Shown: positions 10,110-20,660, counted from the stretch's first letter. The stretch: DNA of 64,000 bases from Ascochyta rabiei (GCF_004011695.2 NC_082426.1:806001-870000), one strand, 5' to 3'. The notes: a model not told the origin generated them from the sequence alone. Made by a program: numbers and translations.

Positions 10110-11129
10110 ATGTCTGCGCCTAAGATGATTCCTATAAAGTCGACATCACTTGACTTCAGCCAGAGCCCGGACCTTTCGACCCTCAACAATCGATCCGTGC
10201 TGATCACCGGTGCTGCGAGGGGCATTGGCCTGGCATGTGCCACCCAACTAGCCGAGGCGGGAGCGATTGTTACGATATCTGACATTCGTTCTGAGACTGG
10301 AGAGGCTGCGGCGCGCAAGCTGACATCGAAGGGTCTTCAGGTCCAATTCGTGCATGGCGATGTGACTTCCTACACGTCGCAAGCGGAGATATTCAGAAAG
10401 GCTATAGCCTTTGGTGGGGGCAAGATTGACGTCGTAGTCCCAAACGCAGGCATTTGCGCCGAACAAAACCTCTTCGACATGATACCCATAGACGCACCAG
10501 ATCTCAACAGCGAGCCACCCGAGCCCGGCTACAGCACTGTGGATGTAAATCTTCGAGGCGTGTACTACTCTTGTTACCTCGCCCTTCACTATTTCCGGCT
10601 ACCTCGAGACGCCTCCTTCGCGCCGTCAATCGTTCTCATTGCCTCGCTTGCAGGCTATGTCGGCTTCCCGTCTAGTGCAACGTACAGCATGTCAAAGTTT
10701 GGCATTCGCGGACTGTTCTATGGCATACGAGACCGCGCTGCTGCGGCGAACCCTCCTGTGCGTGTCAACCTTGCAGCGCCGTGGTTTATTCCTACGGCAA
10801 TGACAGCGCAAGAAGACTTTCTGGCTAGCGAGGCCGGCGCTATGATGAAGACGATGGGTCATGCGCAACTCGCCGGTGTTGTGCAGGCAGTCATGTACTT
10901 CAGCGCTGATGAGAATGCTCATGGACGCGCGGCTGGCATCTTCCCGCAAGGCGTCCACGACCTGGGCGATGACCTTGAGGGTGGCTTTGCGGGACAAAGA
11001 ATGCAACAATACATGCTTGATATTGTAGCCGCAGTGTCGCCTGCGACAGAAAAGCAGAGCGACGAATTGATGAGGCAGGATAGCGTGACTGGGATGGAGG
11101 TTGGTGGGTTCAAGGGCGTCACTAAGTGA
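10110..11129 (+). CDS. Short-chain dehydrogenase/reductase (SDR, 15-hydroxyprostaglandin dehydrogenase-like; 339 aa)
   Basis: Predicted NAD(P)-dependent oxidoreductase. Intronless. The Rossmann cofactor motif TGAARGIG is at residues 33-40, with an acidic residue in SDIR (about 57-60) after beta-2, suggesting NAD(H) preference. PNAG is at 111-114. The catalytic Ser is near 179 (LIASLAGY), and the Tyr/Lys pair is YSMSK, Y192 and K196. The family catalytic set is therefore intact. An extension of about 25 residues precedes the fold, and a C-terminal tail of about 60 residues (after residue 280) may shape the substrate pocket. Closest in style to fungal 15-PGDH-like or 5'-hydroxyaverantin dehydrogenase-like SDRs, but the substrate is not predictable. 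It lies 294 bp downstream of the Zn2Cys6 gene on the same strand. Confidence 0.9.
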   Translation: MSAPKMIPIKSTSLDFSQSPDLSTLNNRSVLITGAARGIGLACATQLAEAGAIVTISDIRSETGEAAARKLTSKGLQVQFVHGDVTSYTSQAEIFRKAIAFGGGKIDVVVPNAGICAEQNLFDMIPIDAPDLNSEPPEPGYSTVDVNLRGVYYSCYLALHYFRLPRDASFAPSIVLIASLAGYVGFPSSATYSMSKFGIRGLFYGIRDRAAAANPPVRVNLAAPWFIPTAMTAQEDFLASEAGAMMKTMGHAQLAGVVQAVMYFSADENAHGRAAGIFPQGVHDLGDDLEGGFAGQRMQQYMLDIVAAVSPATEKQSDELMRQDSVTGMEVGGFKGVTK

Positions 11130-12056
11130 GCGTACTATTTATCACGAAGACCACGTGTAATGACATGTACAATACTTCTTCAATATTTGCTTTTATCGCT
11201 CTTATTCATAAACGGGCTAGCTGACTGCAGCTTAACATGTTTTGACTTCTAATGGAGAAATGCAAACACTCATCTAAATAATCTATTGGTGTAACATTGG
11301 ACCTAAGAGCGATCGTGAAAAAGAGTAAATGTACCCGGGGTTCGGCCAACGTATATAGGGTTACATTGCGAAGCGCTGGCCGTGCCGCGACAGTTGTGTA
11401 TGGCTAAGCTTTGATGGCTTCGACATCGACGTAGCGGTCCATAGCCAGGAACTCGTCCTTTATTCTTGCAATCAGTCCCGCAGCAGTCTGGTCTCCCGGA
11501 TCAGAGACCAGGGCCTGGACAGGTCATGTTGGTTACCGAAACATGACTTCAAGATCCCATTCGGAGTGGCCCGATTTTCTCACGTGATGATAATACACAT
11601 ATAGAAGAAGAAAGTCAGATTGACGAAGTGGCTGTGCTGAAGAGTAGTGGATGTGGGCTTACTTATAGCTGGCTCATAGGGTAACAGACATACAGTCCAT
11701 TTGTCATGAATACAATCATCTGGTAGCTGCGTGATTGAAACAACCATCCATGTTTGCGCCGTGATCCAGTGACGAGTTGACGGTTGAGCAATCCGATTAC
11801 ACTATGAACAAAGCCTGGCACACAAAGTAGCGACACCTAACCAGTAGGAGAAGTTAAGATGCGCTTTGTACAGCAATGTATTTATTCCATTAATTGTGTT
11901 CCAAGGGCATATTTCATATTGCACTAGGTAGCAGGACGAGGGGCAGCTCAAAGAATTTTGTTTCCATTATTCGGAGCGAAAAGTCACAAACGGGGAGAGA
12001 CCTAAAGACACAAACTATTGTAAGATCTTTGTATTAACTCTACGAAAAGCAAATGC
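11130..12056. other. Intergenic region with a possible C-terminal gene fragment
   Basis: On the minus strand, 11403 to about 11517 reads QALVSDPGDQTAAGLIARIK, then DEFLAMDRYVDVEAIKA and a stop. This is protein-like in composition (amphipathic helix, no low complexity) but has no start and no upstream exon I can build. It may be the residue of a lost gene. The remainder, 11520-12056, is AT-rich without motifs. Confidence 0.35.
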
Positions 12057-12887
12057 TTAGTTGACGGTCACTTGTACAGTGCGACCACGGCTACGAAACC
12101 CGTCCTCGATTAGAAATGCCAGGTCCCGAGCAGCCTGCTCCGTAACAGCCGCTTCGCAGTAGCTAACAGTGATGATGGATACTTTACCAACGCTTCCAGA
12201 ATCGAGCAGCCTGTTGAAATTGTAGTCCGTGTATATATCTTGCGCTGAGCTCCTAGCCAGCACATATTCGTGCATGAGCAGCGTCAGCTCTCGAAGACAT
12301 GTGCAACGGACTGCCAGCTCCAGATCCGTTTTCCGCGGGGTCTTGAGTGACAGACCAAAGCAGTCGAAATACAATCCGCGTATTGACGCGAACCCCCCAG
12401 GAACTGAGCCAAGAAACCCTGTGAGGCATTCGTTGTCAGCGGTAGAAGAAGACCCGAACGTTGTGCCCCGTAGGAAAATTTTAATGGTTTCTGCGCGCGT
12501 GTAAGCCGAAAGTCGACAGATGGCGGGCAAGAACGGTGGGTAGTCTTGATATGTGTGCCGACGATACCCTTGGAGGCTAACTGGGTCTTTGAAGTAGCGG
12601 TATGTGACCTTGGAAGTACCATGTAGAATCATAGGCACATGTCGCTCGTTTTCCAGCGCCAGGTGCCAGATCATCTCCCGGATTTCGAGCGGAAGGTCCA
12701 TCAGACTCTTCGTTGCAATGACTGGAGCTGTAACGCTTGCATCTGATCACTATTAGCTTCTTCAACAGTATCTCCAATTTTTCAGAGAAATACCTTCATT
12801 GCGACCCTCGAGCACGGTCGTAGGTGGTGCCTCGGTAACATCCTGACCAGGATTCGCAGCTTTGGGGAACGTAGTGAACCAGGACAT
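12057..12887 (-). CDS. 2EXR/F-box-like hypothetical protein (259 aa)
   Basis: Unknown function. Two exons, 12794-12887 and 12057-12742, joined across a 51-nt intron (12743-12793, GTATTT...GATCAG with a GCTAAT branch site). The first exon begins MSWFTTFPKAANPG. The second carries LMDLPLEIREMIWHLALENE, which matches the short LPxEIRxxIW box typical of fungal 2EXR/F-box-like proteins. The rest has alternating hydrophobic strands without catalytic motifs. The 5' leader appears to hold a further intron (GTAAGT donor near 12949, acceptor just before the ATG). Family members are numerous in Dothideomycetes and mostly uncharacterised. An adaptor role in ubiquitin ligases is sometimes proposed but not shown by this sequence. 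Confidence 0.75.
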
Positions 12888-13505
12888 GTTGTAGGTAACC
12901 TTGTGCTGTCAGATATGAAATCTTCACCAAGGAAATCTTGTGTACTTACTTCCAGAAGGAAAGTCTGTTGGTGAATTTACAGTGGTGTGGACGATGTGAC
13001 TGTGCGAGCGCTCGTTGTATAAAAGACTATACGCGTAGAAGATTTTTAACTTATGCGGGGCGAGTTCAAGTAAATGCGTTGTTGACGTGAAACGAGTGCT
13101 TCATTGTGCATGCTCACCGCATGTATTCCGTGAGTGAAAGAGCATCCACATCCATAATCCACAGTACGTTGAAGTAGTCAGGGGTCCTCCCTGCAGGGGC
13201 CCTAGATCCGAGCAAAAGGCAAAAAGCACCCTGTGTCTGGATCATTTTGCATTCAAGAACGGCTGTTGAGAAGGTCGCTTTCGAGAATCAACCGAGGAAA
13301 GCGCCATATTATATGAGTCCCGACCATTACTCGTACTTGCTGAGCAACAGTCTCTTTTGTTTTTGCCAAGTTGTCGGTAAAGAAACAACAGTGCTTAGAC
13401 AACCATGTTGTCAGAACAACCAAGCTTGCTGCTCCTACAGGGAAACCTACACAACGACTCGTGTGTTTCCAACAAAATCAATCTGATCGGAACGCTTGCA
13501 ATCAC
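12888..13505. other. Intergenic region
   Basis: Holds the promoter and leader of the 2EXR-like gene. I see no supported gene: the 79-residue plus-strand frame at 13247-13486 is Cys/Gln-rich without motif. Confidence 0.45.
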
Positions 13506-13631
13506 TTAAGCAAGCTCAGTGAAGAAGTGGCCGGATAGCAGAGTAAACAGTGCACACACCATCATGCAAATAGAGATGCCAAAGATGTAGTGGTAAAATG
13601 GCGTGTAATTGATCTCAAGACTCTGCTTCAT
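13506..13631 (-). CDS. Candidate single-pass membrane micro-protein or unrecognised terminal exon (41 aa)
   Basis: Minus-strand frame of 41 codons beginning MKQSLEINYTPFYHYIFG and continuing ISICMMVCALFTLLSG, then HFFTELA and a stop. It has a polar N-terminus, one hydrophobic helix of about 20 residues and a short polar tail, as in small subunits of membrane complexes. It lies 58 bp beyond the stop of the amino-acid transporter on the same strand and is preceded directly by CCCAG, so it could also be an alternative last exon. I do not recognise the family. Confidence 0.35.
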   Translation of the reverse strand: MKQSLEINYTPFYHYIFGISICMMVCALFTLLSGHFFTELA

Positions 13632-13689
13632 CTGGGTATATATTCATTCATCCTGCGTTATGCGTGTCATCAAATGCCGTCACATCGGT

Positions 13690-15482
13690 CTAGTGTCCGC
13701 CACTAGCCGAGTTGGAGTTGTCAGCGCAAGACCAGGCGCCTGACGAACCCGAGTTGTAATCAGCTATAATAGCAACAATGGCGCTGTAGGAACCAGCAAC
13801 CATAATGTAGGTACCGATGGAGATCACGAACAAAGCAAAGGCTACACCAACCATCCACCTTAGGCCCTTGTTGGGTCGCTTGAAATTGTCGTAGAGCCAC
13901 ATAGCTCCAAGAGGCTGCAGAGACATAAACGTAGCAAGCAAGGCGCCAACAAGCGAAATAATAGGACCAAGATTAGGAACCGCCAAGCAAATGATGTACG
14001 CAACAATTGTGACTCTAAGCGTGCAAGACAACCATGTTGTCCAGTGGATCCTGGAGTTGGAAACGAGGTGCTTGGAGCCCTTGAGTGCGCGCAGAAAGAC
14101 GTATTTATTAGGGTAGTAGGTGACGAGGCAAGTCAAGACAATGAGGCAAGGAAGAACGAGACCGTAGCATACACGCTTGAGGAGGGAGCGGGCGGATCCA
14201 AGAGCGGGAGAGGAGACGAACGTGCCGCAAAAGTAGTAGACAACGACACCGACGAGGACGTAGATACCAGTCATGGTGGCCTGGCAGGTGTAAATGGCCT
14301 TGTTGTACATGGCAGGGTCGCGCATCTCAGAGATGATGGCGAAGAAGGCCGGAGTGCCGGCGTACGCGAAGACGAAAGAGTTAATGGCTCCCATACCCTC
14401 ATTGAAGGTAGGGTTTCGGATCAGTTTGTAGTTGGAGACGTAAGGTCCGGTCTGGGGCGCTTCGGCTGGGCGGTCCTGAAGGCCAACGGCGATTGTCAAT
14501 GTCAGCAGAGCGGTGATGATGGAAATCACACCAATCCATGCAAGCCACGAGATCTTCCCCAGTGTTCGAATGGAGCCAGTCAGGAAACCGATGACCGCGG
14601 CTACGGCAACGAACACAGCAGTGCAGGCTCCGTGGAGAGACAAGGCGTTGAAGACGGTGGAGATAATCGAGAAACCAGCAGCTGCGAGACATATCCACCC
14701 TAGCCATCGTTAGCACTACGTTCGTGTCCCGTCTGACCAACACTTACACAGCATGAAGGCAAGGGTCATAAACTCTTTGACAATCTTTCCACCCAACATC
14801 TCACCAACGTCCACAATACTGTAGACTTTGAGGTGGTTGCGCTTGAATGCACCAACGACGTGGTTACCCCAGGTGATCATGCCACCAATTCCGAGCAGAC
14901 AGATTACACCAAGAACGAGACCAAGGGCATCGAAAGCAGATGGGATAGATAGCACGCCCAACCCAATCTGTGTCTTGATCATAAGGACCACAGTTCCCAT
15001 CCAATCAACCTGTGAGTGTTAATTTGCGAGCCGAGCTTACTGCAACAATGTTCGACTGCGCACGAACTTGTAAGTTGGTATCTCCTGTAGCACACACTTG
15101 TGGTGACTAACGCGGCTGAAATCAACCTGGAACTGCTGTGTCTGTGTCCTCTATCAGCCCTGCCTGACGCTGTAGTATTAACGCACCGACCTGCGAAAGG
15201 AACGCACGGCAACGATCCGTCACTATACGATACGCGTAAGAGTCTCAGGAGGCGTCAATCTCCACATCTATCGGTGAATTCATGAGGAATGATCTACCTT
15301 ACTGCTTTCGCAAGATTATCGAGATTCAGGAGCAGGCACTGTTCAAGCTCCACATCGACTCCCTCCGCGTCATGCAGGTGCTGTGAAGCCACTGCCTGTC
15401 TGAGACTGGAGTGCCGACGCGGAAGTCCTTGACAGCGTCTGGCCCTGTGATTATCGGCCGGACTGGCTTGGCCTCGCGTCAA
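13690..15482 (-). CDS. Amino-acid transporter, Aa_trans/AAAP family (about 519 aa, five exons)
   Basis: Predicted neutral amino-acid permease (MTR-like) of plasma or vacuolar membrane. Exons 15303-15482, 15127-15190, 15041-15084, 14748-15009 and 13690-14699 sum to 1560 nt with consistent phase. Introns: 112 nt (15191-15302), 42 nt (15085-15126), 31 nt (15010-15040) and 48 nt (14700-14747). The first helix reads MGTVVLMIKTQIGLGVLSIP then SAFDALG, the family signature. Further segments include LSLHGACTAVFVAVAAVIGF and FVFAYAGTPAFFAIISEMRD, which is the conserved TM6 region. About eleven helices in all. The end, GAWSCADNSNS, is typical of this fungal subfamily. The start at 15482 gives a hydrophilic N-terminus containing HLHDAEGVDVELEQ. 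It is the least certain part. The 31-nt intron is unusually short but required by frame. Confidence 0.85.
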
Positions 15483-16180
15483 GCACTGCCCTTCGCATAC
15501 TCACAGGTTTTGAAGTGATGCCCCCATGGAAAATGACGCCTCACACTTCGGCGATACCGCAAGAGTAGTTACATGGTTTGGATGTCGGTTAGTGAAGACC
15601 GTTCCCATGCACGGGCGCCTGTGGAGGAGGGCGTCCATCGCTCACCGCCTGGTCCAGACTCGCAGTAAATGCATCTTGTCCCCTCCGTGAACGAAGACTC
15701 GAGGTTATCATCAAAGCGATGTCCGTCAGCTCGGAAACGACGGTCGGCGGTGCTTAATCTGACAGCTCGGTACCGATACCCCGAATCGGCAATAGTTCAC
15801 AGTTTGATGAAGGTTCCTTGGGGCACCTGCTGTCGAGAAGACGTATGCCCCTTTTCCAGCATTATGATTAGGTCGCTACTACTGCGTATAGCTTGCTTGA
15901 AAACTGTAATCGTCGAGAGTGCACAGATATTCCAGCTTTGTCGAGCTCATGCCGACTTCGAGATGGCCCCCAGGTCATCGGCAACGGAATATACGAACTC
16001 CTGGCCCTTCGATATCAGTTCACGTGTGGCCATGCTACCTTACTCGAACCCGAGACTTCATTAAAGTTCCGCGATGAACGTATAGGTGGCAGATACGGTA
16101 TAAACTCAGATGTTAATTATTTGCAAGTCCTGGTCGTATCACCGAGGCGGCTCAACGACTTTGATGATACGGCACCGTCA
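15483..16180. other. Intergenic region between amino-acid transporter and MFS remnant
   Basis: Only short unconvincing frames (for example 15669-16064 plus). I looked on the minus strand for the missing remainder of the adjacent MFS remnant and saw none. Confidence 0.45.
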
Positions 16181-16684
16181 TCAAGGAACCCATCGAAAGT
16201 TAACATCGACCAGCAACGTCTCAACACCACCCGAAACGAATCCGCGCATATCCGTTTCACATCGTGTAGCGAAGAGACATGGTTTCCGTCCGAGCACGTC
16301 TGAGAGTGTCTGAGTCACAGCGACGGTGAGAAGATAGGATATGAACGCCCAGCACGACTCTAGCGAAGCACCGTTTGAGCCGGCTGCAATCGGTCTGGGA
16401 AAGCGAATGCAAAGCTCTTCTGAAGGATGGTTGGACAGATGTACGGGGCCCAAAAGAACCTACTCCACCGCCAGCATGGTTGCGTCGAGAGCGTAGAAGA
16501 AGAGGGTGGCGAGGACAGCAATGAAGGCGAGGTAAAGCGAAAGGAATCTCTTCCATGCAGTGTAGCCACCAAAATCTCTGCTGGCCTCGGTTTCTGAGCC
16601 GATTACCGTAGGCACGATTTGAGCACCAGGCTGGCACTTTGATTCGTGAGAGTTTTCTTGCGATGCCAGTGCGGAGTCAGGCAC
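16181..16684 (-). pseudogene. Truncated N-terminal remnant of an MFS transporter
   Basis: The exon at 16464-16684 encodes a soluble N-terminus then FLSLYLAFIAVLATLFFYAL followed by DATMLAVE, the TM1 region of fungal drug/H+ antiporter-like MFS proteins. A 69-nt intron with good signals (16395-16463, GTAGGT...CCCAG) leads to a second exon with NGASLESCWAFISYLLTVAV and SDVLGRKP, the TM2 and loop 2-3 GRK signature. After GRKPCLF the homology stops: about 35 unrelated residues and a stop follow, and no later helices are found downstream. Relative to relatives, a few codons appear missing before SDVLGRK. I read this as a gene truncated after TM2. Expression as a short protein cannot be excluded. 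Confidence 0.7.
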
Positions 16685-16838
16685 TCATATTTGATCACAA
16701 GACTCAATCGAAAGGTCGAGATTATTGTTTGGGTCGGGCGACGTTGGTCTCTACGAGCGTTTGCGTAAAAGACGTGTGCTTGACACAGCAGCCATCACCA
16801 CACCACACAGCACGCACCCGCACTCCTCTCGCAAAACC

Positions 16839-17681
16839 TCAATCCGCACCGCAACCTTCGTTCCACCACTCCTCGCGCCACCCAAGAATCCTCTTCGGCT
16901 TCTGCTCTACCATCCTCGCCTTATACTCTCTCACCACCCGCCTCAGTAACCTCGGATACCCTGGCGGCGTCCTGCAACTCTCCAGCTCCCCCGGCGTCCA
17001 TCTGTACCTGCAGACCCCCGTCAAGGAATACGTATGCATCCGCACCTGGAACAAGCTATGCGTGACCGAGTCGGGGGTCGGTGCAGCGCAGAACGAGTGG
17101 TACCAGCGGCAGTCGACGCGCTGCACGAGGCGCAGTCCCTGGAGTTGTGGTGGCAGCGAGATGAGTTTGTCGGCGGCGGGATAGTTGAGGTCCTTTGGCA
17201 AAGTGGCGTCGCTGTATTTCTGCAGGCTTCTGAACTCGCCGATCATGATGGATTGGAGTGATGGGGCTGTGAGGGCCAGGGCGTCGATTATGGCGGTTAC
17301 GGCGTTGTTGCTCTGCGCGGCTGGGCTGGGGAGGTGCGTGAAGCGCAGGATTACGTGTTTGAGGCGTGCGAGCGCTGCATTGTCTTGCTGGGTGGATTTG
17401 GAGTCGGTATGCCATTTCCAGAGGTCCGAGAAGTGGTCGATGTTGGTCGCGCTGGCGGAGAGGTGCTTGAACGGGTGCGACGCTTTGTATTCGTCGTGGA
17501 TGCGGGAGTGTGTGCGTAGTACGCTTGGGTAGGGCGCGTTGGTCAGCCCGAAGATTACCTGCGTGTCGCCTAGGCGCTCTACGGTGCGTAGCTCGAGTTC
17601 GCGGTGGAGGTAGCTGTAGATGTGATCCCGAACCTCGCGTGGGATGTTGAGAAGTTGGAGGTGGGCTTTCGGTAAAGCCAT
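16839..17681 (-). CDS. 2EXR/F-box-like hypothetical protein, HIYSYLH type (280 aa)
   Basis: Unknown function. Single exon. Near the N-terminus, LNIPREVRDHIYSYLHRELE is the 2EXR/F-box-like box. VLRTHSRIHDEYKASHPF follows, the segment where these proteins typically have LLRTCRxIHxEA. The middle is helical, with a hydrophobic stretch around VTAIIDALALTAPSLQSI. The C-terminus is basic. It shares the P-REVRDHIYSYLH box and the following VLRT...IHDEY pattern with the protein at 30258-31364, so the two are probably paralogues. The MFS remnant lies beyond its 3' end on the same strand. Confidence 0.75.
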   Translation of the reverse strand: MALPKAHLQLLNIPREVRDHIYSYLHRELELRTVERLGDTQVIFGLTNAPYPSVLRTHSRIHDEYKASHPFKHLSASATNIDHFSDLWKWHTDSKSTQQDNAALARLKHVILRFTHLPSPAAQSNNAVTAIIDALALTAPSLQSIMIGEFRSLQKYSDATLPKDLNYPAADKLISLPPQLQGLRLVQRVDCRWYHSFCAAPTPDSVTHSLFQVRMHTYSLTGVCRYRWTPGELESCRTPPGYPRLLRRVVREYKARMVEQKPKRILGWREEWWNEGCGAD

Positions 17682-19176
17682 ATCTGCGGCGACAGCGGGT
17701 TGAGGTTGAAGTCACGTTCGAATATTGTGTATACCCTGATGAGCAGATCTTGGTACCGAGGAACAGCGATGGACAGTGCCGTGGAATATCAGCTTCGGGT
17801 GTACTCGACGGCCGAGATAAGATGGTAATCATGAACCGAGAAACAGCTACCGAAAAGTCGCTGTTGTGTAGTGATTTGAGAGCGTTTCCAGAATACACCA
17901 GTGCTGGGTGAGGTGAAGGTGACAGAAACACTAGCGCCAACGATTCCAAACAGACAAGCCATCAATCCTCCAGCTCACCCTTATACCATGGATTGTCATA
18001 TAGCTACCAACGCAGCCGATGAACACGATCAAAGAGCACACAGCCCAGAGACTCAACAACAACACATGCCCCAACACCACCACCCCGCTCTCTCCACGCC
18101 CTACACTCACCACCGAAGCGCATCTTGATCCCCACAGCCCCACCATCACAAAAGCGCCAGTCCCCACCTCAGAACAGAATCTCACCCTAGACACACACAC
18201 CCCACCTTCATCTCACAACCCCCATACCCCCCACTTCCAAAGAACAGCCTCCCCAGGGCCATCCACGACGCAGGACCCCCCAACTCCAGCACGGAAGACG
18301 CCCAGCACACGCTGGTGTTACCAAGAGGCTGTATCTGACCCACGTCGTTTAATCGGCAGCGAGGAGAGTGTCAACGAGGTTGATACTGTACTAAGCTTCT
18401 TTTATAATAGAAGATGTTAAGTTAGTAAGGTCATATTAAATAAAAGCAATAGCTCAGCACTCTAAAGCCCCCCTAAAAAAAAAAAAAAAAAAAAAAAAAT
18501 ACAATACAATACAATCTTTCTACAAATCCACGAGCCAATCACAACAGCATCTCAATTCCATCTACAGCTAACACATCATCGCACCTGCGTCGTGCATATA
18601 GCGAAGAGAAACAGACCAACAACAAGGTCATAACAGTGCCAAGCATCTTTTGTGAAGGAGAAGTGCAACGCAGGTGGTGTTTGAATTACTAAGCGACAGC
18701 GGAACCAGGCGGAGCGAAGAAAACCCATCGCCGTTGTGAAAATTCACACCATGCCCGCCACAGCACCTCCGCTCTGTCCGCAGGCGGCGCGGTATCGCAC
18801 CTGATCAGCTGTTGGGGTAGCCACTGCTTGTAGTTGGTTGGTGGTTGGAACGGCAGGTAGCTGAAAACCCCCCGATGCCAAGGCAGCGAGACGGGAAAAC
18901 CCGCGAGATAAGGGGTTTTTTTTTTTGGAGACGGGGTTGGTGCGGGAAGACAGGTGCAGGGTGGTTTGAGATGGCGAGGGAAAGCGGCTTGTTGGGTAGG
19001 TTGGGAGGGGCTGCTTTGACTATTTGGCAGGTGATACAGGTCGACGGTGGACTCTGGAGTGCGAGAGGAGCGGGATTGCTATGCATGGTTAAGATACCAC
19101 ATTGGGGCAGCACGGAATCGAAGGGGGGTATTCGTGATCGAGTGAATCGCCGGATCTCGCTCCGGGTATGGTAGCC
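17682..19176. other. Intergenic region with C-rich/G-poor tract and poly(A) run
   Basis: From about 18040 to 18300 the plus strand is strongly C/A-rich and G-poor. The frames there (18019-18420 plus; 17931-18200 minus) look like composition artefacts. A run of 26 A at 18475-18500 is followed by three TACAA units. It lies just downstream of an AT-rich stretch and might be a retroelement tail, but no element is recognisable upstream. A 13-T tract sits near 18914. No gene supported. Confidence 0.45.
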
Positions 19177-19195
19177 TCAGTCTCGCCCTCGACTT

Positions 19196-19238
<43 letters not shown>

Positions 19239-20226
19239 GCCGCGCATCACTCCCTTGGCCAGGACTGCGACTGCGCCGGCGGTCCCGGCTGTCGTAGCTC
19301 CTGCTTCTGCTTCTGCTTCTGCTGCGATCTCTGCCATCGTAGCTTCTGCTCCTGCTGCGACTTCTGCTGTCGTAGCTCCGACTCCGGTAACTCCTTGCGC
19401 TGCGGTCGCTTGGCACGCTGGCGTCTCGGTCGCGCGCCCGCTCGTCTTCTTCGTCGAGGAGATCCACCTCGTCGCCCAACGGGCTCTCCCTGGGCTCCAG
19501 CATGTCCAGGTCCTCGAGGTTGGCTCTGCTGGGCAGTTTCCACAGACTTGTTGCGCAGATGCGCTCTTTTGTGAGTAGGTCGTCGACGAACTGGTCGACG
19601 TAGGTCAGGCTGAAGTTTTCTTTCAGTCGGCGCTTGATCTTGCGGTAATCTGTGAGTAGCGGCTCCAGCGTGGTGTAGATCTCGACCGGCTCCCAGGCGA
19701 GTCGAATGTAAAAGGCGGCCAGGCATCGGAGGTACTTGAACGTCCCCAGTTTCCCCTCAGCGTTGAGGTCCCTCTTCTTCGCCTCTTCTTCCGCCTTGGC
19801 TTCCCCGTTTTCCTGCGTCTCCAGCTTGACACCCATCTCCTTGTCTTCCCCATCTTCGTCCCCTCTGAGGTTCAGCATCTCCTCGTCTTCCTCCTCCTCA
19901 TCCCCTCTGAAGTTGAGCATCTCCAGCACGACCGCCTTCTCCGGCACGAGCTGCAGCATCTTGAACGCGAGACACAGGAACGGCGTGGGCCGGCCCGTGA
20001 TTCCGCTCGTGCCGCCGATGAACTTGAGCTCCACGGCGCGGTCGCAGAGCGTCGCTGCGTTGAGACCAAAACACTGCTCCTTCCAGTAGTACGACTCGGT
20101 GATGCGCTCGCGCACGCCCTTTTCGAAGAGCAGCGCGGGGTTCTGCCCGCGGATTAGCGCGCCCGAGTAGCCCCGGTCGTCGAGGAGGGCGGACGCGTCT
20201 GCGCGGTCGAACTGGGGTTTTGACAT
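19177..20226 (-). CDS. PRP38: Pre-mRNA-splicing factor 38 (PRP38) with C-terminal RS domain (349 aa)
   Basis: Component of the U4/U6.U5 tri-snRNP needed for spliceosome activation; nuclear. Single exon. The PRP38 fold spans about residues 15-245, with LIRGQNPALLFEKGVRERIT and ESYYWKEQCFGLNAATLCDR near the start. LGTFKYLRCLAAFYIRLAWE, TLEPLLTDYRKIKRRLKEN and YVDQFVDDLLTKERICATSL then WKLP follow, all hallmark blocks. Between the two halves sits an acidic insertion of about 55 residues (105-160) with an internal near-repeat, EMLNFRGDEEEEDE / EMLNLRGDEDGEDKE. The C-terminus (about 265-349) is an RS/RD-repeat domain encoded partly by a hexanucleotide repeat at 19197-19240. RS domains are usual in metazoan PRP38 and in many filamentous fungi, unlike budding yeast. 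Confidence 0.95.
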
Positions 20227-20660
20227 GGTGCGGAGGGGTTTTTCTTTCTTTTTTCTTTATTTTTTTCTTTTTTTGCGGTATAAAGTGAAGAGTTCAGTAC
20301 ATGCTTCAGGCTGTGCGTGGGTGCGAGCGGCGAGGGGTGGCCTGGTACGTTCGGTGGGACGTTCGGTGGGCGTTGGTGGGCGTTGGTGGGCGTTGGTGGT
20401 AGTTGGTGGTAGAGCTCGTCGCGTTGCGCCGCGAACCATTTCGAGCTAGGCATCCCTGGTCGCCGCCTTGTCGATTGTTGCCCCTCGCGACGGCGTCTTG
20501 TCGCCCATCAGCCCTGCGAGCGTCTGGCCCACCAGGCAACGTCACACGCGTTTTCGACCGACGCTTGCTTGCACGAGCTGCTGCATTCTTTGTTGCTATC
20601 TGATTGACTTTGCTTCACGGCGCCAACGTCTTTGATCCCCCTTGCCTTGATTCACAGAAC
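20227..20660. promoter_or_regulatory. Divergent promoter region with GGGCGTTGGT minisatellite
   Basis: Spacer between PRP38 (-) and the GT8-like gene (+). The T-rich leader (20235-20275) flanks PRP38. At about 20346-20412 tandem units of GGGCGTTGGT and related GGGACGTTCGGT occur. No gene is supported here. Confidence 0.45.

Noticed and set aside
17056..17949. 297-codon minus-strand ORF
   Set aside because: Overlaps the 2EXR-like gene in another frame and has Arg/Pro-rich shadow composition.
18019..18420. 133-codon Pro/Thr-rich ORF
   Set aside because: Falls in the C-rich, G-poor tract and owes its length to composition.
18475..18515. Poly(A) run with TACAA repeats as a LINE or retropseudogene tail
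   Set aside because: No reverse transcriptase, target-site duplication or gene copy could be seen upstream.
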